A stretch of 64,000 nucleotides of DNA from Candidula unifasciata (GCA_905116865.2 CAJHNH020000844.1:97813-161812); one strand, 5' to 3'. Positions 37,430 through 48,519 are shown, numbered from the stretch's first letter. Notes: a model not told the origin generated them from the sequence alone. Numbers and translations: made by a program.

Positions 37430-37685
37430 AAATACCTCTTCTCACCCCTTAAGCCTATTGGGCATATATCATCTATATTTCATTGACTAATCGACACTCA
37501 GTGGGTGATGTGGCTCAACATTATGCCGACCACCTTTACGTCCAAGGACTTTACCTGGTAGCCATTTAAGACTGTGTCGACCTGGGAGAAAAAAATCCGG
37601 CTCCGTTCGGATATGAACCCACGACCTTCAGATTAACAGGCGAGCATCTAGTTGCTATACCACGGCGGCTCCACGAACCCGTTCA
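37430..37685 (-). repeat. SINE-A, full copy with tRNA head
   Basis: On the minus strand GTGGTATAGCAACTAGATGC (box A region) and GAAGGTCGTGGGTTCATATC (box B) head a body with GGTAAAGTCC, GGTGGTCGGCATAATGTTGA and GTGTCGATTAGTCAATGAAA. It is the best-preserved head of the family here. Confidence 0.85.
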
Positions 37686-37749
37686 AGTGGCCAATTTATG
37701 AATGATAGTGTTCATTTCTAAAATGGTGGCAGTACAGTGTTAAGTTATA

Positions 37750-38062
37750 CATATTGTTTATAGGACCGTACGAAGCAACACCAACATTTGTTACTGGGAA
37801 ACTTTACGTTCAGCAGTTTGAAATTATACTGAACAGTCAATTCTTCATACAGTTGTCGAAAAAAATGTAAAGGGGGTCCGCTGCCTGCAATTGAAACGAA
37901 CTGGTTATTTCTAAACTATTAACCACGTACATAGTCCCTGTCCGCATCTGTGGCTTAGGTGTTGCGAACGCGCTTCGTAATGCCGGAGTGCCAGTTTCGA
38001 TCATAGCTGCGGACGATTTGTGTTGCGTTGGTTTCGAAAGTGGGTCAGAGTGTTGACCGTTG
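37750..38062. repeat. Two SINE-B pieces, opposite directions
   Basis: 37750-37900 holds a decayed body in minus orientation (TTTACGTTCAGCAGTTTGAA). 37940-38062 holds a head in plus orientation (GCGCTTCGTAATGCCGGAGT, GCGTTGGTTTCGAAAG). Confidence 0.65.
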
Positions 38063-38114
38063 AGAGAGCAGTGGCATTTTACTGAACATAAAACTTGCTC
38101 AGAAAAACCACAAC

Positions 38115-38215
38115 AGCTAAGACTATTCGTATTCGTATTCGGCCGAATAGTTGGTCTCGCTATTCGTATTCGGCCGAATAGTGAAAATCACTATTCGGTA
38201 CAGCCCTACTTCTTA
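38115..38215. repeat. CGAATA palindromic repeat
   Basis: CTATTCGTATTCGTATTCGG, CCGAATAGTTGGTCTCGCTA and CACTATTCGGTACAGCC. It contains the 16-bp palindrome-like word TATTCGGCCGAATAGT twice. Sister copy at 6335-6430. Confidence 0.85.
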
Positions 38216-38217
38216 GT

Positions 38218-39110
38218 CATCATCATCAGGTGCCTTGCCGACTGGCGTAGGCGATCATGCCTCTCCATAATCTGCGATCTCCTGCAGCATGTATCAGTTC
38301 GGGTGCTGACACACCTCCATGCCATGCAACAAGACTGTCAAGCATCTTCTCTCGTTGTCTTCCTCTATCCCTTTTTCCACAGATCTTTCCAGTGGTCACA
38401 ACATGTTCTATTTTCCCTCTTCTCATAACATGGCCGAAAAATGATGACTGTCTCCTTCTGATGTCTGTGATAAGTTGTCTTCGGGCGCCCGCCTCTTTCA
38501 AAACCTCTTGGTTACTCTTTTTTGGCTGTCCAAGGTATTCTAAGCATTGTTCTGTAAAAACCACATCTCTGAGGCCTCTAAAAATTATTTGGCCTGCCTA
38601 CCGATTATTCAAGATTCACTTCCATATGTTAAAACTGGATGTATGTAGCATGCAAGAATTCTTTTTCTAACCTTCAATGACAAGGATATATTGCACAAGA
38701 TGTTTTTCATTTTATAAAATGCAGTTTTTGCCTGTCCAATTCTGTTTCTTATTTCAGTTATGCATCTTCCATCTGATGTTATCCATGTGCCCAGATACTT
38801 AAATTTCTGTACTTGTCCTAAAATAACACCATTGACTTTTATTACACATTTAGGAATAATTTGTTTCTTTGATACCACCATTACTTCTGTCTTCCCATTA
38901 TTCAAACTGAGGCCCATTCTTTCACTTTCTAACACCACAATGTCTATCATTTCCTGTAATTCTTTCTGACTTGTTGCTATCAAGACTGTGTCATCAGCAT
39001 AATGTAAATTGTTTATATTGTGCCCACCAACCACAATTCCGGGCATATCAATTAAATATCTCATTACATATTCACTGTATATTGAAAACAGCAGATAGCA
39101 CACAACATCA
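38218..39110 (-). mobile_element. 5'-truncated non-LTR retrotransposon, RT and tail
   Basis: The minus frame 38609-39202 gives NINNLHYADDTVLIATSQKE (the catalytic YADD of RT), then SERMGLSLNNGKTEVM, FKYLGTWITSDGRC and ILACYIHPVLTYGSES. 38226-38564 gives the tail SSFFGHVMRRGKIEHVVTTG, then GKRDRGRQREKMLDSLVAW. The frameshift between them lies near 38565-38610. The 3' end is a short (ATG)n tail at 38218-38229. It is the same family as the fragment at 1023-1326. RT upstream of YADD and the endonuclease are absent. Confidence 0.93.
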
Positions 39111-40029
39111 AGCCATGATGTACAGACCAGACGGGAAGCGAATGGAAGTGACAGACAGAGGGAATTACAGAGGCCCTGAGAATCCGAATTTACGAAGCAC
39201 ATATAAGGGCTATTTCCTGTAAATTATACTTCGTCTCGACACCACAAGGTACAGGAGGATCTAAATGAGATAAGAGGATGAGATAATTATAATTTGTGTC
39301 GTTGATGTTTTTATTATATGCTGAATGGGAACAAAAAAACAAAACAAAAAACAATATGTCTGAAATACTAGGAAATGCATACACAAATGCTTAAACACAA
39401 GACCGTCTGTACATGTGTGTGGAGGGCGGTGGCTTGGAGGGCAGGGGCGGGTAATACTGAAAGAGACAGCTTTCGCCTTACTCTCCCCTCCCCCAATATC
39501 CGGCGAAAAAAAAAAAGGGGGGGGGGGGGGAGTCCAAGGTATGTGAACCCCTAACGTCCATGCCTATCTTGAGCATTTAGCATGGCTAGCACATAAACAG
39601 ATATTTTAGCAAATCATTACCGTATCGTCTTTTACGGTATTCTTTTCCAAAGGGTTCTTGTTCTATCTTTTCTTCCAACAGAATGGGTTATCAGAATCAC
39701 GAAGAAACTTCAATTGTCTGGACTTCTCATTCAGTAATAATTCTTCAATTCCTTATTTTAAAGTTTAAAAAAAAAGTTACATTGTTTTCCTACGCTAACT
39801 CAAGTTTGGTGTCTAAGAAGAGCATGTTATATCACCTGTGATTTTCTTAGCGTTCGGATATTTTTAAATCATAAAAAAAAAATTACTCCAACTGTGGGCG
39901 TTACCCAAGGGGAAACACTCTAAACACAATAAGGGAGATTATTAAAACATTTTTGCTCAGATGTTTTTACCACTTTTGAGGACTGTGTAGTACAAGGGAT
40001 ACTCTGTGAATTTAAGGCCGGCTGCTAAG
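39111..40029. other. Upstream region of AP5S1, no other gene seen
   Basis: A run of A then G at about 39506-39531 and AT-rich DNA follow. There is no TATA-like element that I would trust. An in-frame stop (TAG, 39988-39990) closes the AP5S1 frame upstream of its first ATG. Confidence 0.4.
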
Positions 40030-40647
40030 ATGTTGCTGTTTTTAATGACATCTTTTCAAGACAGTACCCCACAACATTTATTTTATAAGTTTTTTCACGA
40101 TGATGAACCTTCGGACAGCCAAGAAGTAGAAGACTCGCAACAGAAAGCTGAGGCGCCACCACTAGATCCAGTAGAATATCGGAAAGCCAGGAAGAGAAAA
40201 CTCCAACGTGTTGTTGAACGTCTGCATTCCATGTACCTGTTTTATGCTGCTACCAATGCGAAAACCACAGAAGCCGAGATGCAACTGTTAAATAGCGATG
40301 CTATAGTTCCAGAATTTGAAACAGGACATTTTAGGTTAATCAAGGGTGATCCGTTTCCCCAGGATATGCGCGTGATATGGATATCTGTAAATGGCGTTGG
40401 GGTAGCCTTCGTTTGTTATGATTATGACAACAGAGTTCAGGGAGAAATAACCCTGCGTGTCTTAGTACGAAAGCTTCACGAATGTCGTTTTATTTTACAA
40501 CCAAGTGAAATTTTTAACAGGCCTGAGAAAATTGATATTCTGTTAAACAAATTTGTGCCTTGTGGGCATACATTGTTTATGAATCATCGAGTGATCAAAC
40601 AACTGGAGAAAGAGTGTGATGTACTTTTCAAGGCTATTGGAAATTAG
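40030..40647 (+). CDS. AP-5 complex subunit sigma-1 (adaptor small subunit)
   Basis: This encodes the small (sigma5) subunit of the AP-5 adaptor. AP-5 acts with SPG11 and SPG15 in retrieval from late endosomes/lysosomes (family knowledge). The 205-aa protein is close to the ~200 aa of the human one and keeps its layout. An N-terminal hydrophobic strand (LLFLMTSF, 2-9) leads into LFYKFF (17-22). A charged linker (24-60) and the helix VVERLHSMYLFY (61-72) follow. The core is FRLIKGDPFP (101-110), RVIWISVNGVGVAFV (114-128), GEITLRVLVRKL (138-149) and the longin-like end IDILLNKFVPCGHTLFMN (168-185) with LEKECDVLF (192-200). I chose the first ATG after the in-frame stop at 39988; a GTG at 40006 was rejected as a start. 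It seems intronless, with no frameshifts, although an untranslated 5' exon is possible. ATTAAA at 40669 is a weak poly(A) candidate. Confidence 0.9.
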   Translation: MLLFLMTSFQDSTPQHLFYKFFHDDEPSDSQEVEDSQQKAEAPPLDPVEYRKARKRKLQRVVERLHSMYLFYAATNAKTTEAEMQLLNSDAIVPEFETGHFRLIKGDPFPQDMRVIWISVNGVGVAFVCYDYDNRVQGEITLRVLVRKLHECRFILQPSEIFNRPEKIDILLNKFVPCGHTLFMNHRVIKQLEKECDVLFKAIGN

Positions 40648-40734
40648 TAGGCTGGTTACAAGATCATCATTAAATCATGCTGTTGGTATCAATATTATTA
40701 TCCTTTTCATCATACACTGTTTTGAGTCTCTGCA

Positions 40735-40754
40735 GTTTTTTTTTTTTTTTTTTT
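40735..40754. repeat. Poly-T
   Basis: T-run just downstream of AP5S1. Confidence 0.9.
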
Positions 40755-40789
40755 GCTTCTGACAGACGTGGCTGTTACATTTTCCTCCA

Positions 40790-41400
40790 TTTGTAGATTG
40801 AAAAGATACAGCTTTGTTGCCCAGCTACTGAGTTGAGTGCCTGTCATGACACTGTAAGCTGCAGATTTCATTTGGAATGTTTTTCGACTGTGACCAATGT
40901 GGTGTTGTGAACTGTAGATTCGGAAAATTGTCCATGGCGGTTGGCCACAGAATTAGTGGTGCCTTATGTGATTAAAATTGATCGCATGTGCAACTGGTGA
41001 TCTGTTTGTAACTGCTGTTTCCATCTATCATGAACTGCATTTCTAATGTCAGACTGTGTTAGTATTTCCGATGGCTGCCTTGTGTTAAAATTGATCGCAT
41101 GTGCAACTGGTGATCTGTTTGTAACTGCTGTTTCCATCTATCATGAACTGCATTTCTAATGTCAGACTGTTTGTGTTAGTATTTCCGATGGCTGCCTTGT
41201 GCTTTTTATGTGTGTGTATGCTAATACTAATGGAAATACTGAGACTACAGTGTGTCAGATTTTTCCACAAGAGACTGTGATGAACATCCTGTATGTTTTT
41301 CATAGGCACAGGAGTGGAGCAACTGTTGGGTGACCCATTTACCATGAAGCTGAAACTAAGATTACCACATTCTCATAGATGCTCTGTCAGCCCTACAGGC
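40790..41400 (+). repeat. Dispersed repeat (copy 2) with a 115-bp tandem duplication
   Basis: Same family as 870-1660 (minus). The block about 40973-41083 (AAATTGATCGCATGTGCAAC ... GATGGCTGCCTTGTG) is repeated at once as about 41088-41203, differing mainly by an extra TTTG. Beyond it, AGGAGTGGAGCAACTGTTGG and GAAACTAAGATTACCACATT match 870-950. Confidence 0.85.
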
Positions 41401-41829
41401 TGTAGAGACCTAAACTATTGACAGCACACTGTGGGGTGTACAGTCCTCAAACATGATGCATCAGCCTGCCAGGCATAGGAGGTTGCATTGAAAGTTGAGA
41501 CCAGAAAGAATCATTTGAAAAATCTAATCTCAAATGTGGCTTCATTAGTTGTCCACGCTATTCAAGAACTTTCCTTGCATGATTAGGACCTATCAGTTAT
41601 CCTCATAATCACAATATGTGATCATTTTTAAGTTTGGATGCAAAGGGATCTTTTTCACCTGTGACTGATGAACAACAAAGTCTAATAAAGGTACTAGCTG
41701 AGTTACCAGAAAAAGTAAAAAGCCACCCATGCTGTCAAAGCTAATGAAGCTGCTGATGCTTTGACCAAGGATGACAACATTAAACAACAAATCTACCAAC
41801 CACTATCTTTCCCAGAAGTCAAAATGTTT

Positions 41830-42130
41830 CAAAGGACATTTATTGGAAACCAAACGCTAGTTATAATGGTGATAAAGATATCCTCAGTCATATGAAGAAA
41901 ATATACCACGTTGTCATTTTTCATGTACACGCTGGACTTTGCCGACTCGGTAAGCACTCAAAAAATTAGGTATAAGCCAGACAGCTCTCTGCTGGTGTCT
42001 TTATACTGAACAGATTCCCAGAACATGTCTTGCAAGACTGTCCTCTCCGTGCACTGCTGCAAAGCAACACAAGGCCACAGGAGACCTGACAACTAAGCGA
42101 CCTTGACATCCCAGCTTATTGTCTATAGTA
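41830..42130 (+). mobile_element. Decayed non-LTR retrotransposon C-terminal region
   Basis: Frames on the plus strand, with breaks, give a QTALCWCGLYTEQ-like region that here reads SLLVSLYTEQIPEHVLQDCP followed by LRALLQSNTRPQET (about 41975-42090). It has the EHVLxxCP spacing of the zinc knuckle after RNase H in I-type elements. With the repeat at 40790-41400 this may be one ancient element. Confidence 0.65.
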
Positions 42131-42139
42131 TATCACTGA

Positions 42140-43325
42140 AGTAGAAGAATCATCAGAAAGTATAATGTTACTCAGGAAAATTTCTGTAATTCTTTCTTCA
42201 TAAACAACAAGGACATTTTAAAGTATTATGGAACATAATTTATAGTTATAATGAAGTCAATAGGTAATCAGTAATTTCCTATGTAATAGACATGACATAT
42301 AATTATTTATTACTTATGATTTGTGTGTGATTGCAGTAAGACAGCTTTGGACAATAGTTATTGATACTCGTAATGTCTAATATGTAGCGTCATATATCTA
42401 TGTTTTCATTATCTTCTCATAGTAAAGTAGAAAATATATAGATAAATAGTGATAGAATCACAAATGTACTTTCAGGGTTTGCTGGTATATGGGGAAATGA
42501 CAAGCCTGAGTGGCTAGCAATCGTTGGAAACAACATGAAAGATTGCTGCTTTGTAAATATATTATGCATGTATTACAGCAACAGGGACAGACTACTGCTT
42601 TGTCAGTGCCAGAAATCTTAGTGCAGTACTTCTACTATATCAGTTTCATGTACATTACTGCCACAGTATGCTTTATTGCAGACTTAAACAGTGTAGACTA
42701 TGTGCTTTTGTTTTGTTTTTTATGCTATATTGTGAAACATTGTGAAATTTGTCTAATTTGTTATTAAAATAATAATTGTCTGTTTTATATTCAGATATCT
42801 GTATGCTGTATGAATCAAATAATTGAACCCCCCGTATATAACTCCTTATTACGAGTATATTTAAAGATATCACATTAGTGTAGATGGTTTTATAATAATT
42901 GTTTATAGTCTTCACAATGTATTTAAGATATCCTGAGATAATTTGAGTAGTGTTATATCTAATAATACTTTCTGCTATTTATTTTCAGTTTTATTCAGTA
43001 ATTTTGCCTGTCTGTTGCTCTTAAACCTATTTGAATGGTTATGATGAACCATCTTTTTACCTACCAAAAATATTTCTTTTCTGCCTGTATTTACCTCTTT
43101 TGCAGTGTATGAATAGGGAGGGATCTTTGAGCTTAAGGATTTTGAGCTGCATGGCTACTACAGTCACCATGAACTGTGCAGAATAAGATTTTATTTGGCC
43201 CCTGAAAGAGAAAATTGATAACCTTATCAATGATTCAAAATCTGGGGCTCCAACATAAAAGTCCACCAGCCACTCCTCAGTCAGTTTGGCACTAATATAT
43301 AAATAGGAGCTTTGTTTTTTAAATC
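42140..43325. other. AT-rich spacer, no gene seen
   Basis: Short ORFs only, without motifs. Confidence 0.4.
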
Positions 43326-43327
43326 AT

Positions 43328-43605
43328 TTGTTCTTCTTCTTATAAATGATTTGTCCTTCTTCTTCAACGGCTATGAGTTCTGGTTGTTCATCCACTCCTG
43401 GACCTTGGTCCTAGTCCAGAACTTTGTTTTACATGCACTTCTGTTTTACAAATCTGGCTTATTTGTATGCAGACTGTTGGTTCCTTGCTTCTCAAGCAGA
43501 TATACGGATGGAAATACCTCTGATTAGTCACCTCCTACAACAGTGCCTATTGGGGGCAGTGGGTCTATTCTTTGTTTTCCAAAAGGAAATTACGGACCCA
43601 CATAG
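43328..43605 (-). repeat. SINE-C copy
   Basis: CTTCTTCTTCAACGGCTATG, TGGTTGTTCATCCACTCCTG, TTTGTATGCAGACTGTTGGT and GGCAGTGGGTCTATTC are in minus-orientation order. Confidence 0.85.
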
Positions 43606-43611
43606 AGAAAA

Positions 43612-43702
43612 TTTGTTTTACAATACAGTGTGAAGAATTTCTGATGTAAGACTTATTTGTTTTACAATACAGTGTGAAGAATTTCTGATGTAAGACTAAT
43701 TT
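43612..43702. repeat. 48-bp direct tandem duplication
   Basis: TTGTTTTACAATACAGTGTG through GATGTAAGACT occurs twice in a row with one difference. Confidence 0.9.
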
Positions 43703-44155
43703 GTTTATCCTCAATAATTGTTCTTGCTGGAACTCTGGAATCATTTTTTACGTCCCAGATGAGTTCTCCTTATCAGGTCTACACTGTATTGATCTATTCC
43801 TTTTTTCATAATTTTATTTTTATAATTTGAAACTGCTTACATTATTATTTGTTGTCCAGCTGTTTAAAGTGTCTATAAACTTTTTTATTTGTTCATAAAT
43901 TTGATTCTCTGTTCCACCTCTTCTGTTCATATGTTGTAGAAATGTTATTTGTTTTTGTGTGGTTTTGATGAGCGATCCTGAACACCAGCAGATGTAGCAT
44001 CTCATATTTCTTCCTTTTCTACAATATTCTCATGTCTTTGAAAATAAAAATTGGCTTTCTGTTTTTTTCACCTTTCTTTTACTCTTTACCCAACACTTCA
44101 CCCCATACCATGTTTGTAACCATATGTAACTTTTGTTTTTGTAGTTTGGTTTTAT
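43703..44155. other. No gene seen
   Basis: Ordinary AT-rich DNA. The 61-aa minus frame (43820-44005) has no motif. Confidence 0.35.
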
Positions 44156-44159
44156 AACT

Positions 44160-44530
44160 TTTACTGTGCTAGTCAACCATTGAGTCCCAGGTTGGAATCC
44201 TTGGTAAGGAGATTTTTTCTGTCAGGGACAAAATAAAATCCTCACCTGCACAGTCGTGGTGACAGCACTAGCCATGCAACCGTAAATCATCAGGCTCAAA
44301 GACCCCGCCCTCCTTCCCCCGCCTACATCTCAAAAGTGCTATAACAAAGGCAGTAATTGGCTTTTTTTTTTTGGCAGTCAGTCATTGTAAGCTGGCTTAG
44401 CTCTGTGTGTGTGTGTGTTTTTTTTTTTTTTCATCCTATGCATTTAAGAATATAATAGATACTTTGCTTACCTGCCAGAGCAGAGGTCTGAGGTGAATCC
44501 CCAACTGAGGCAGGTCACATTATTTTTCTG
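44160..44530 (+). repeat. SINE-E copy, (GT)n/poly-T and a second tRNA-like head
   Basis: 44160-44340: GTCCCAGGTTGGAATCCTTG (box-B-like), TCAGGGACAAAATAAAATCC and ATCATCAGGCTCAAAGACCC resemble 1790-2010. 44406-44430 is (GT)n plus T-run. 44460-44525 (TTGCTTACCTGCCAGAGCAG, GGTGAATCCCCAACTG) looks like another SINE head. Confidence 0.55.
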
Positions 44531-45068
44531 ACCGTGTGGTTCTGCAGGCAGAATAGTTAATATTGAGGTGCATGACTTTATAGGTATCCAGTACTATTTA
44601 ATATTATTAGACTGTCCACAACAATATGTAGCATTTCAATCTTTCATACACATGTGAAGCCAACAAATTCCATTCTGTGGCTGGATGAAACAGCCATCGA
44701 TCTTAAACTTTGTGAAGCCTGGAAAATCTTCAGAAGGCAGTGCAGATTAATCAGGAAATCGTGGTGAGATAAGACTAATTTACCTGGTAAACAAATAGTA
44801 GGAGGAGGGAATATATTCCAAACGGCCTTGAAAACTACTACATTAATTTTACCAAACATAAATGTATAGGTAGTCACAAAGATATATTTATGGTAGCTTG
44901 ACCTGTCCAAGTAATTTTAATATAATCTTTTTTTCTAAACAACTGAAGTGTTTAATTTAAATCACCTGTTTGTTGTAAAACTAAGCAGTTTGTTGACTCC
45001 CCTAAAATAGCCTGTAGAAAGTGATCAAGCCATTGACACTATGCTTTGTAAGTTTCTCAGATTGTGTA
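44531..45068. other. No gene seen
   Basis: The 88-aa minus frame (44644-44910) has no recognisable motif. Confidence 0.35.
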
Positions 45069-45703
45069 GCTCGCTTCATGAATGTAACTTTGACAGACTC
45101 CTCCTTCATGAATGTCACTTTGACAGACTCCTCCTTCATGAATGTAACTTTGACAGACTCCTCCTTCATGAATGTAACTTTGACAGACTCCTCCTTCATG
45201 AATGTCACTTTGACAGACTCCTTCTTCATGAATGTAACTTTGACAGACTCCTCCTTCATGAATGTAACTTTGACAGACTCCTCCTTCATGAATGTAACTT
45301 TGACAGACTCCTTCTTCATGAATGTAACTTTGACAGACTCCTCCTTCATGAATGTAACTTTGACAGACTCCTCCTTCATGAATGTAACTTTGACAGACTC
45401 CTTCTTCATGAATGTAACTTTGACAGACTCCTCCTTCATGAATGTAACTTTGACAGACTCCTCCTTCATGAATGTAACTTTGACAGACTCCTTCTTCATG
45501 AATGTAACTTTGACAGACTCCTCCTTCATGAATGTAACTTTGACAGACTCCTCCTTCATGAATGTAACTTTGACAGACTCCTCCTTTATGAATGTAACTT
45601 TGACAGTCTTCTCCTTCATGAATGTAACTTTGACAGACTCCTCCTTCATGAATGTCACTTTGACAGACTCCTCCTTCATGAATGTAACTTTGACAGACTC
45701 CTG
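45069..45703. repeat. 30-bp minisatellite, ~21 copies, 90-bp higher order
   Basis: Unit CTCCTTCATGAATGTAACTT plus TGACAGACTC. Every third unit in the centre carries CTTCTTC instead of CTCCTTC (45222, 45312, 45402, 45492), so a 90-bp block was amplified. The period is a multiple of three and free of stops, so both strands stay open: (MKEESVKVTF)n on minus, FMNVTLTDSS and LHECNFDRLL repeats on plus. I see no reason to call any of them a protein. Confidence 0.96.
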
Positions 45704-46370
45704 AAGAAGGTTGCTGGAGCTGTGGAGTTTCTGCTTTGTATGATACTGTCAGTAGTGGCTTTCTGCTATGGGGAGAAAGTCTGAGCTGAATGGGATAAAA
45801 CTGTGCAGTGAAGTCAGTCCTCTCAACTTTAAACTTTATCTACAACACACAAGACACATGTTAGATGGGAAATTCATCTTCTATGCCAGTGGGCATGACA
45901 GTGATGATTATTCTGATATCATAATATCCAAATATGATGCTAGACTCTGTGAATGAATAATAAAAGATATTATTTATTGTAAATATTAACAGAGTTTATA
46001 TATTCTTTCACCCAGTGTTTCAAACCTTTATTATACCTGTGCTTTTGTATGCTAGCATTCAAAATAATCAATTCTAGGACCCAAAAGCTTCCGTTTTCAG
46101 TCACACTATCGGAGATACCAAATTTGATGATCGTGAAGACAACAAACCAGTGATGTGACTGAGGATTCCACAGAGATGAAACAATAACAATTTCTCAGCA
46201 GTTGAAAATCGAAAAGAATAGGCTGAGTAAACCACTGCAATATGTCCAAAGCTACCAAGGGTAGCATCTTTCCATATGATGTATTTGACATGTTTCTTCT
46301 CAGACTCTCAGCTCTCAACAAGTCTGCAATCATTTTCTACTTTGTCCATATTCCCTTCCTAATTTTCCTT
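45704..46370. other. No gene supported
   Basis: The plus frame leaving the 30-bp array runs to 45784, and a 62-aa frame lies at 45768-45956. Neither has a motif. Confidence 0.35.
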
Positions 46371-46374
46371 CTGT

Positions 46375-46600
46375 ATGCAATCATCAGCTTCGTAATGCTG
46401 GAATGACTGGTTCGATCCCAGCTGCGGGCCATGTGCTTGCGTTGGTTTCGACTGTGGTATCAAGAAAGCCGACCGTCCAGCAAGCAATAGCAAACTACTG
46501 GACGTAAATTTGCCTAGAAAAACCACACAACAACCAGGGGCTGCTGGGGTTGGTTCTGCAACGTCCTGTAAAAGAGAGGCAACTAACCTTATGCTATCAT
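46375..46600 (+). repeat. SINE-B copy
   Basis: GCTTCGTAATGCTGGAATGA, GGTTCGATCCCAGCTGCGGG (box B), AAACTACTGGACGTAAATTT and GGTTCTGCAACGTCCTGTAA. Well preserved; the head is 5'-truncated at box A. Confidence 0.9.
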
Positions 46601-47141
46601 GAACCTGTGAATTAACCACAGTCACTAAGCCTTAACGTCCTGTTTGTGCACATCGTTAAATCCACTTATTAGTAAATTGATCAGAGACGTTCGAAAATGT
46701 CACCTACTGTCAGAGGCAGCCCGAGTCGCCCTGGTCTTCGCCAATTTACAAGGACTTATAACCCGTAACAGCTGTCCCTGGATTCGTTTCTAAGACCAAT
46801 TAAAGCCAGGAAATATAGTTCCTCCACTCCGTTATTCAAAGCCTTGACAGTATTGCAAAGTTCATTTGTTTCCCATGTAGCATGAACACATTGTATCCCA
46901 GTTATAACACTGAGGGTTGAACCCGATACTATTGTGAAAACTACTATTATCCATCACACGCCTCGGCACCTTGTGAATCCTGCCATTAACACTGAAGTGG
47001 AAATGTGCAAGAGAAAAGACAAGTTGAACATCGAGAAGGTGGACTTCGATGAGCAGTTGGTATGCGTTTATTATAAAAACGTGTGAACGAGAGAGTTGGA
47101 GAAATTGCTTACAAAACAACAACTTGCATACTGTGGATTGA
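46601..47141. other. No gene seen
   Basis: Ordinary sequence without coding signal. Confidence 0.35.
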
Positions 47142-47149
47142 GTCTAGAC

Positions 47150-47317
47150 CAGCAGTTCTCAAACTGTGGGTTGACCCTTTCACAAAGGTCGCCTAAGACC
47201 ATCGGAAAACACATATTGATTGAAGCAGCAATGAAAATAATTGTATGGTTGGGGGTTTGCCACAACATGAGGAACTGTATTAAAAGGTCGCGGCATTAGG
47301 AAGGTTGAGAACCACTG
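47150..47317. mobile_element. SPIN-like non-autonomous hAT element with perfect 8-bp target duplication
   Basis: The left end reads CAGCAGTTCTCAAACTGTGG. The right end, reverse-complemented, reads CAGTGGTTCTCAACCTTCCT and then AATGCCGCGACC. The 8-mer GTCTAGAC lies at 47142-47149 and again at 47318-47325, the hAT target-duplication length. Internal words such as CTAAGACCATCGGAAAACAC and CACAACATGAGGAACTGTAT resemble, from memory, the SPIN (SPACE INVADERS) family known for horizontal transfer between animal phyla. It has no coding capacity; it would be moved by a transposase supplied elsewhere. Confidence 0.85.
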
Positions 47318-47884
47318 GTCTAGACTTACATTTTCTTGCCAAGCAACCATGATATGGAATCATGATGCTTGATACGTTCGGTGATATCACCCATACAATA
47401 TTTCCTTTAACAGTTACCAATCAAAGCCGATCTTCGCAGTGGAGATAACATTTGATGATGCGCCTTATTAAATTACGGTGGATACTGCAGTAAGCAACAC
47501 TTCTAACCTCACTTAACGTATTCAGTGACCTGAGTAGGATTTTTTAACAGTAAGAGTCTTAGGTATGCGTTGAAGTTGAAAAATAAAGGAAGGTGGGGAT
47601 TGGTCCGAACTGTATTGTTAAAAAAAAAGTAAAGGACCCCTTTCACCCCTTTGGCGCTAGACCTACATAAAAAAAAAAATCCGTATCGTCTTCCCAATTC
47701 ATTACGTAGTAAATCACTTGTAGCCCCCCCCCCCCCCCCCCCCCCCCGGTAGCACCATTTGGCTGCATACAGATGACCGATTGCCAATGTTTAAAAAAAA
47801 GTTACAAAACATACCGGGTGGCTTTCTGTTTACAAGAAATGTTTTTGAAGCCTTATAAGCCATGAGGGTTTAAAATCCAACTGT
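47318..47884. other. No gene seen; poly-C and SINE-A scrap
   Basis: AAAGGACCCCTTTCACCCCT at about 47630 resembles the end of SINE-A in minus orientation. A C-run lies at about 47725-47747. Confidence 0.4.
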
Positions 47885-47887
47885 TTA

Positions 47888-48180
47888 ATTTCAGTTTCCC
47901 CTTGTGGGTTCCGGAGCCCTATTATAGGGAATACAAGAATAGACCCACCACCTACCCAAAAGCATGACGTAGGAGTCCACTAATTGGGAGCTTCTGTCGA
48001 AGTCAGAGTGCATCTGCCTGAGAGGCAAGGAACCAGCTGTCTGCAAACAAATGAGTCAGATTTGTAAAACGGATGCACACGCAACACTCAAGTTCTGGAA
48101 GAGGCCTGCAGTTCAGAAGTGGACGAACAACCAGATCTTTCTCCAGAGTTTACAGCTGGTGAACGCGAAGGAAGAAGAAG
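47888..48180 (+). repeat. SINE-C copy, sense
   Basis: CCCTTGTGGGTTCCGGAGCC, AACTAATTGGGAGCTTC-like, CTGCCTGAGAGGCAAGGAAC, ACGCAACACTCAAGTTCTGG and GGTGAACGCGAAGGAAGAAG. It is one of the most complete copies and shows the (GAA)n tail. Confidence 0.9.
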
Positions 48181-48519
48181 ATGTTCAGTTGGGTAAGGGG
48201 AAGGGGGGCACGATTAGTTATAGACTTCTTACAATGCTCGTGGACAGGTGTTACCATTCTGACAAACTTTCTTGGATAAAGTCAGTGCTTTCTTCTAGGG
48301 AAAAAAGGTGCCGGTACTCACCACAAAATGCCTAAAACAGGTGCTGGTACTCATCATATAGTGTATATTACAGCTGAGAAAAAAAAAATGCCTAAACGTT
48401 GTATTTGTACTGTGTACAATTATGTACGCCGGGGGAAGGGGGTGTGGCTAGAGAACGTTTAAAACTCATTATCGCTATCAAATGTTTTCAGACTCATATG
48501 CTAAATACTATCAACTCAG

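Noticed and set aside
37590..37690. tRNA gene on the minus strand
   Set aside because: Boxes A and B are present but the arms do not pair well, and the sequence continues into a repeated SINE body.
40006..40029. GTG start for AP5S1
   Set aside because: Nuclear genes seldom start at GTG. The ATG at 40030 aligns better with the family's N-terminus.
45002..45784. Repeat proteins of 225-247 aa on both strands
   Set aside because: The 30-bp stop-free array is open in three frames at once; no non-repeat domain is attached.
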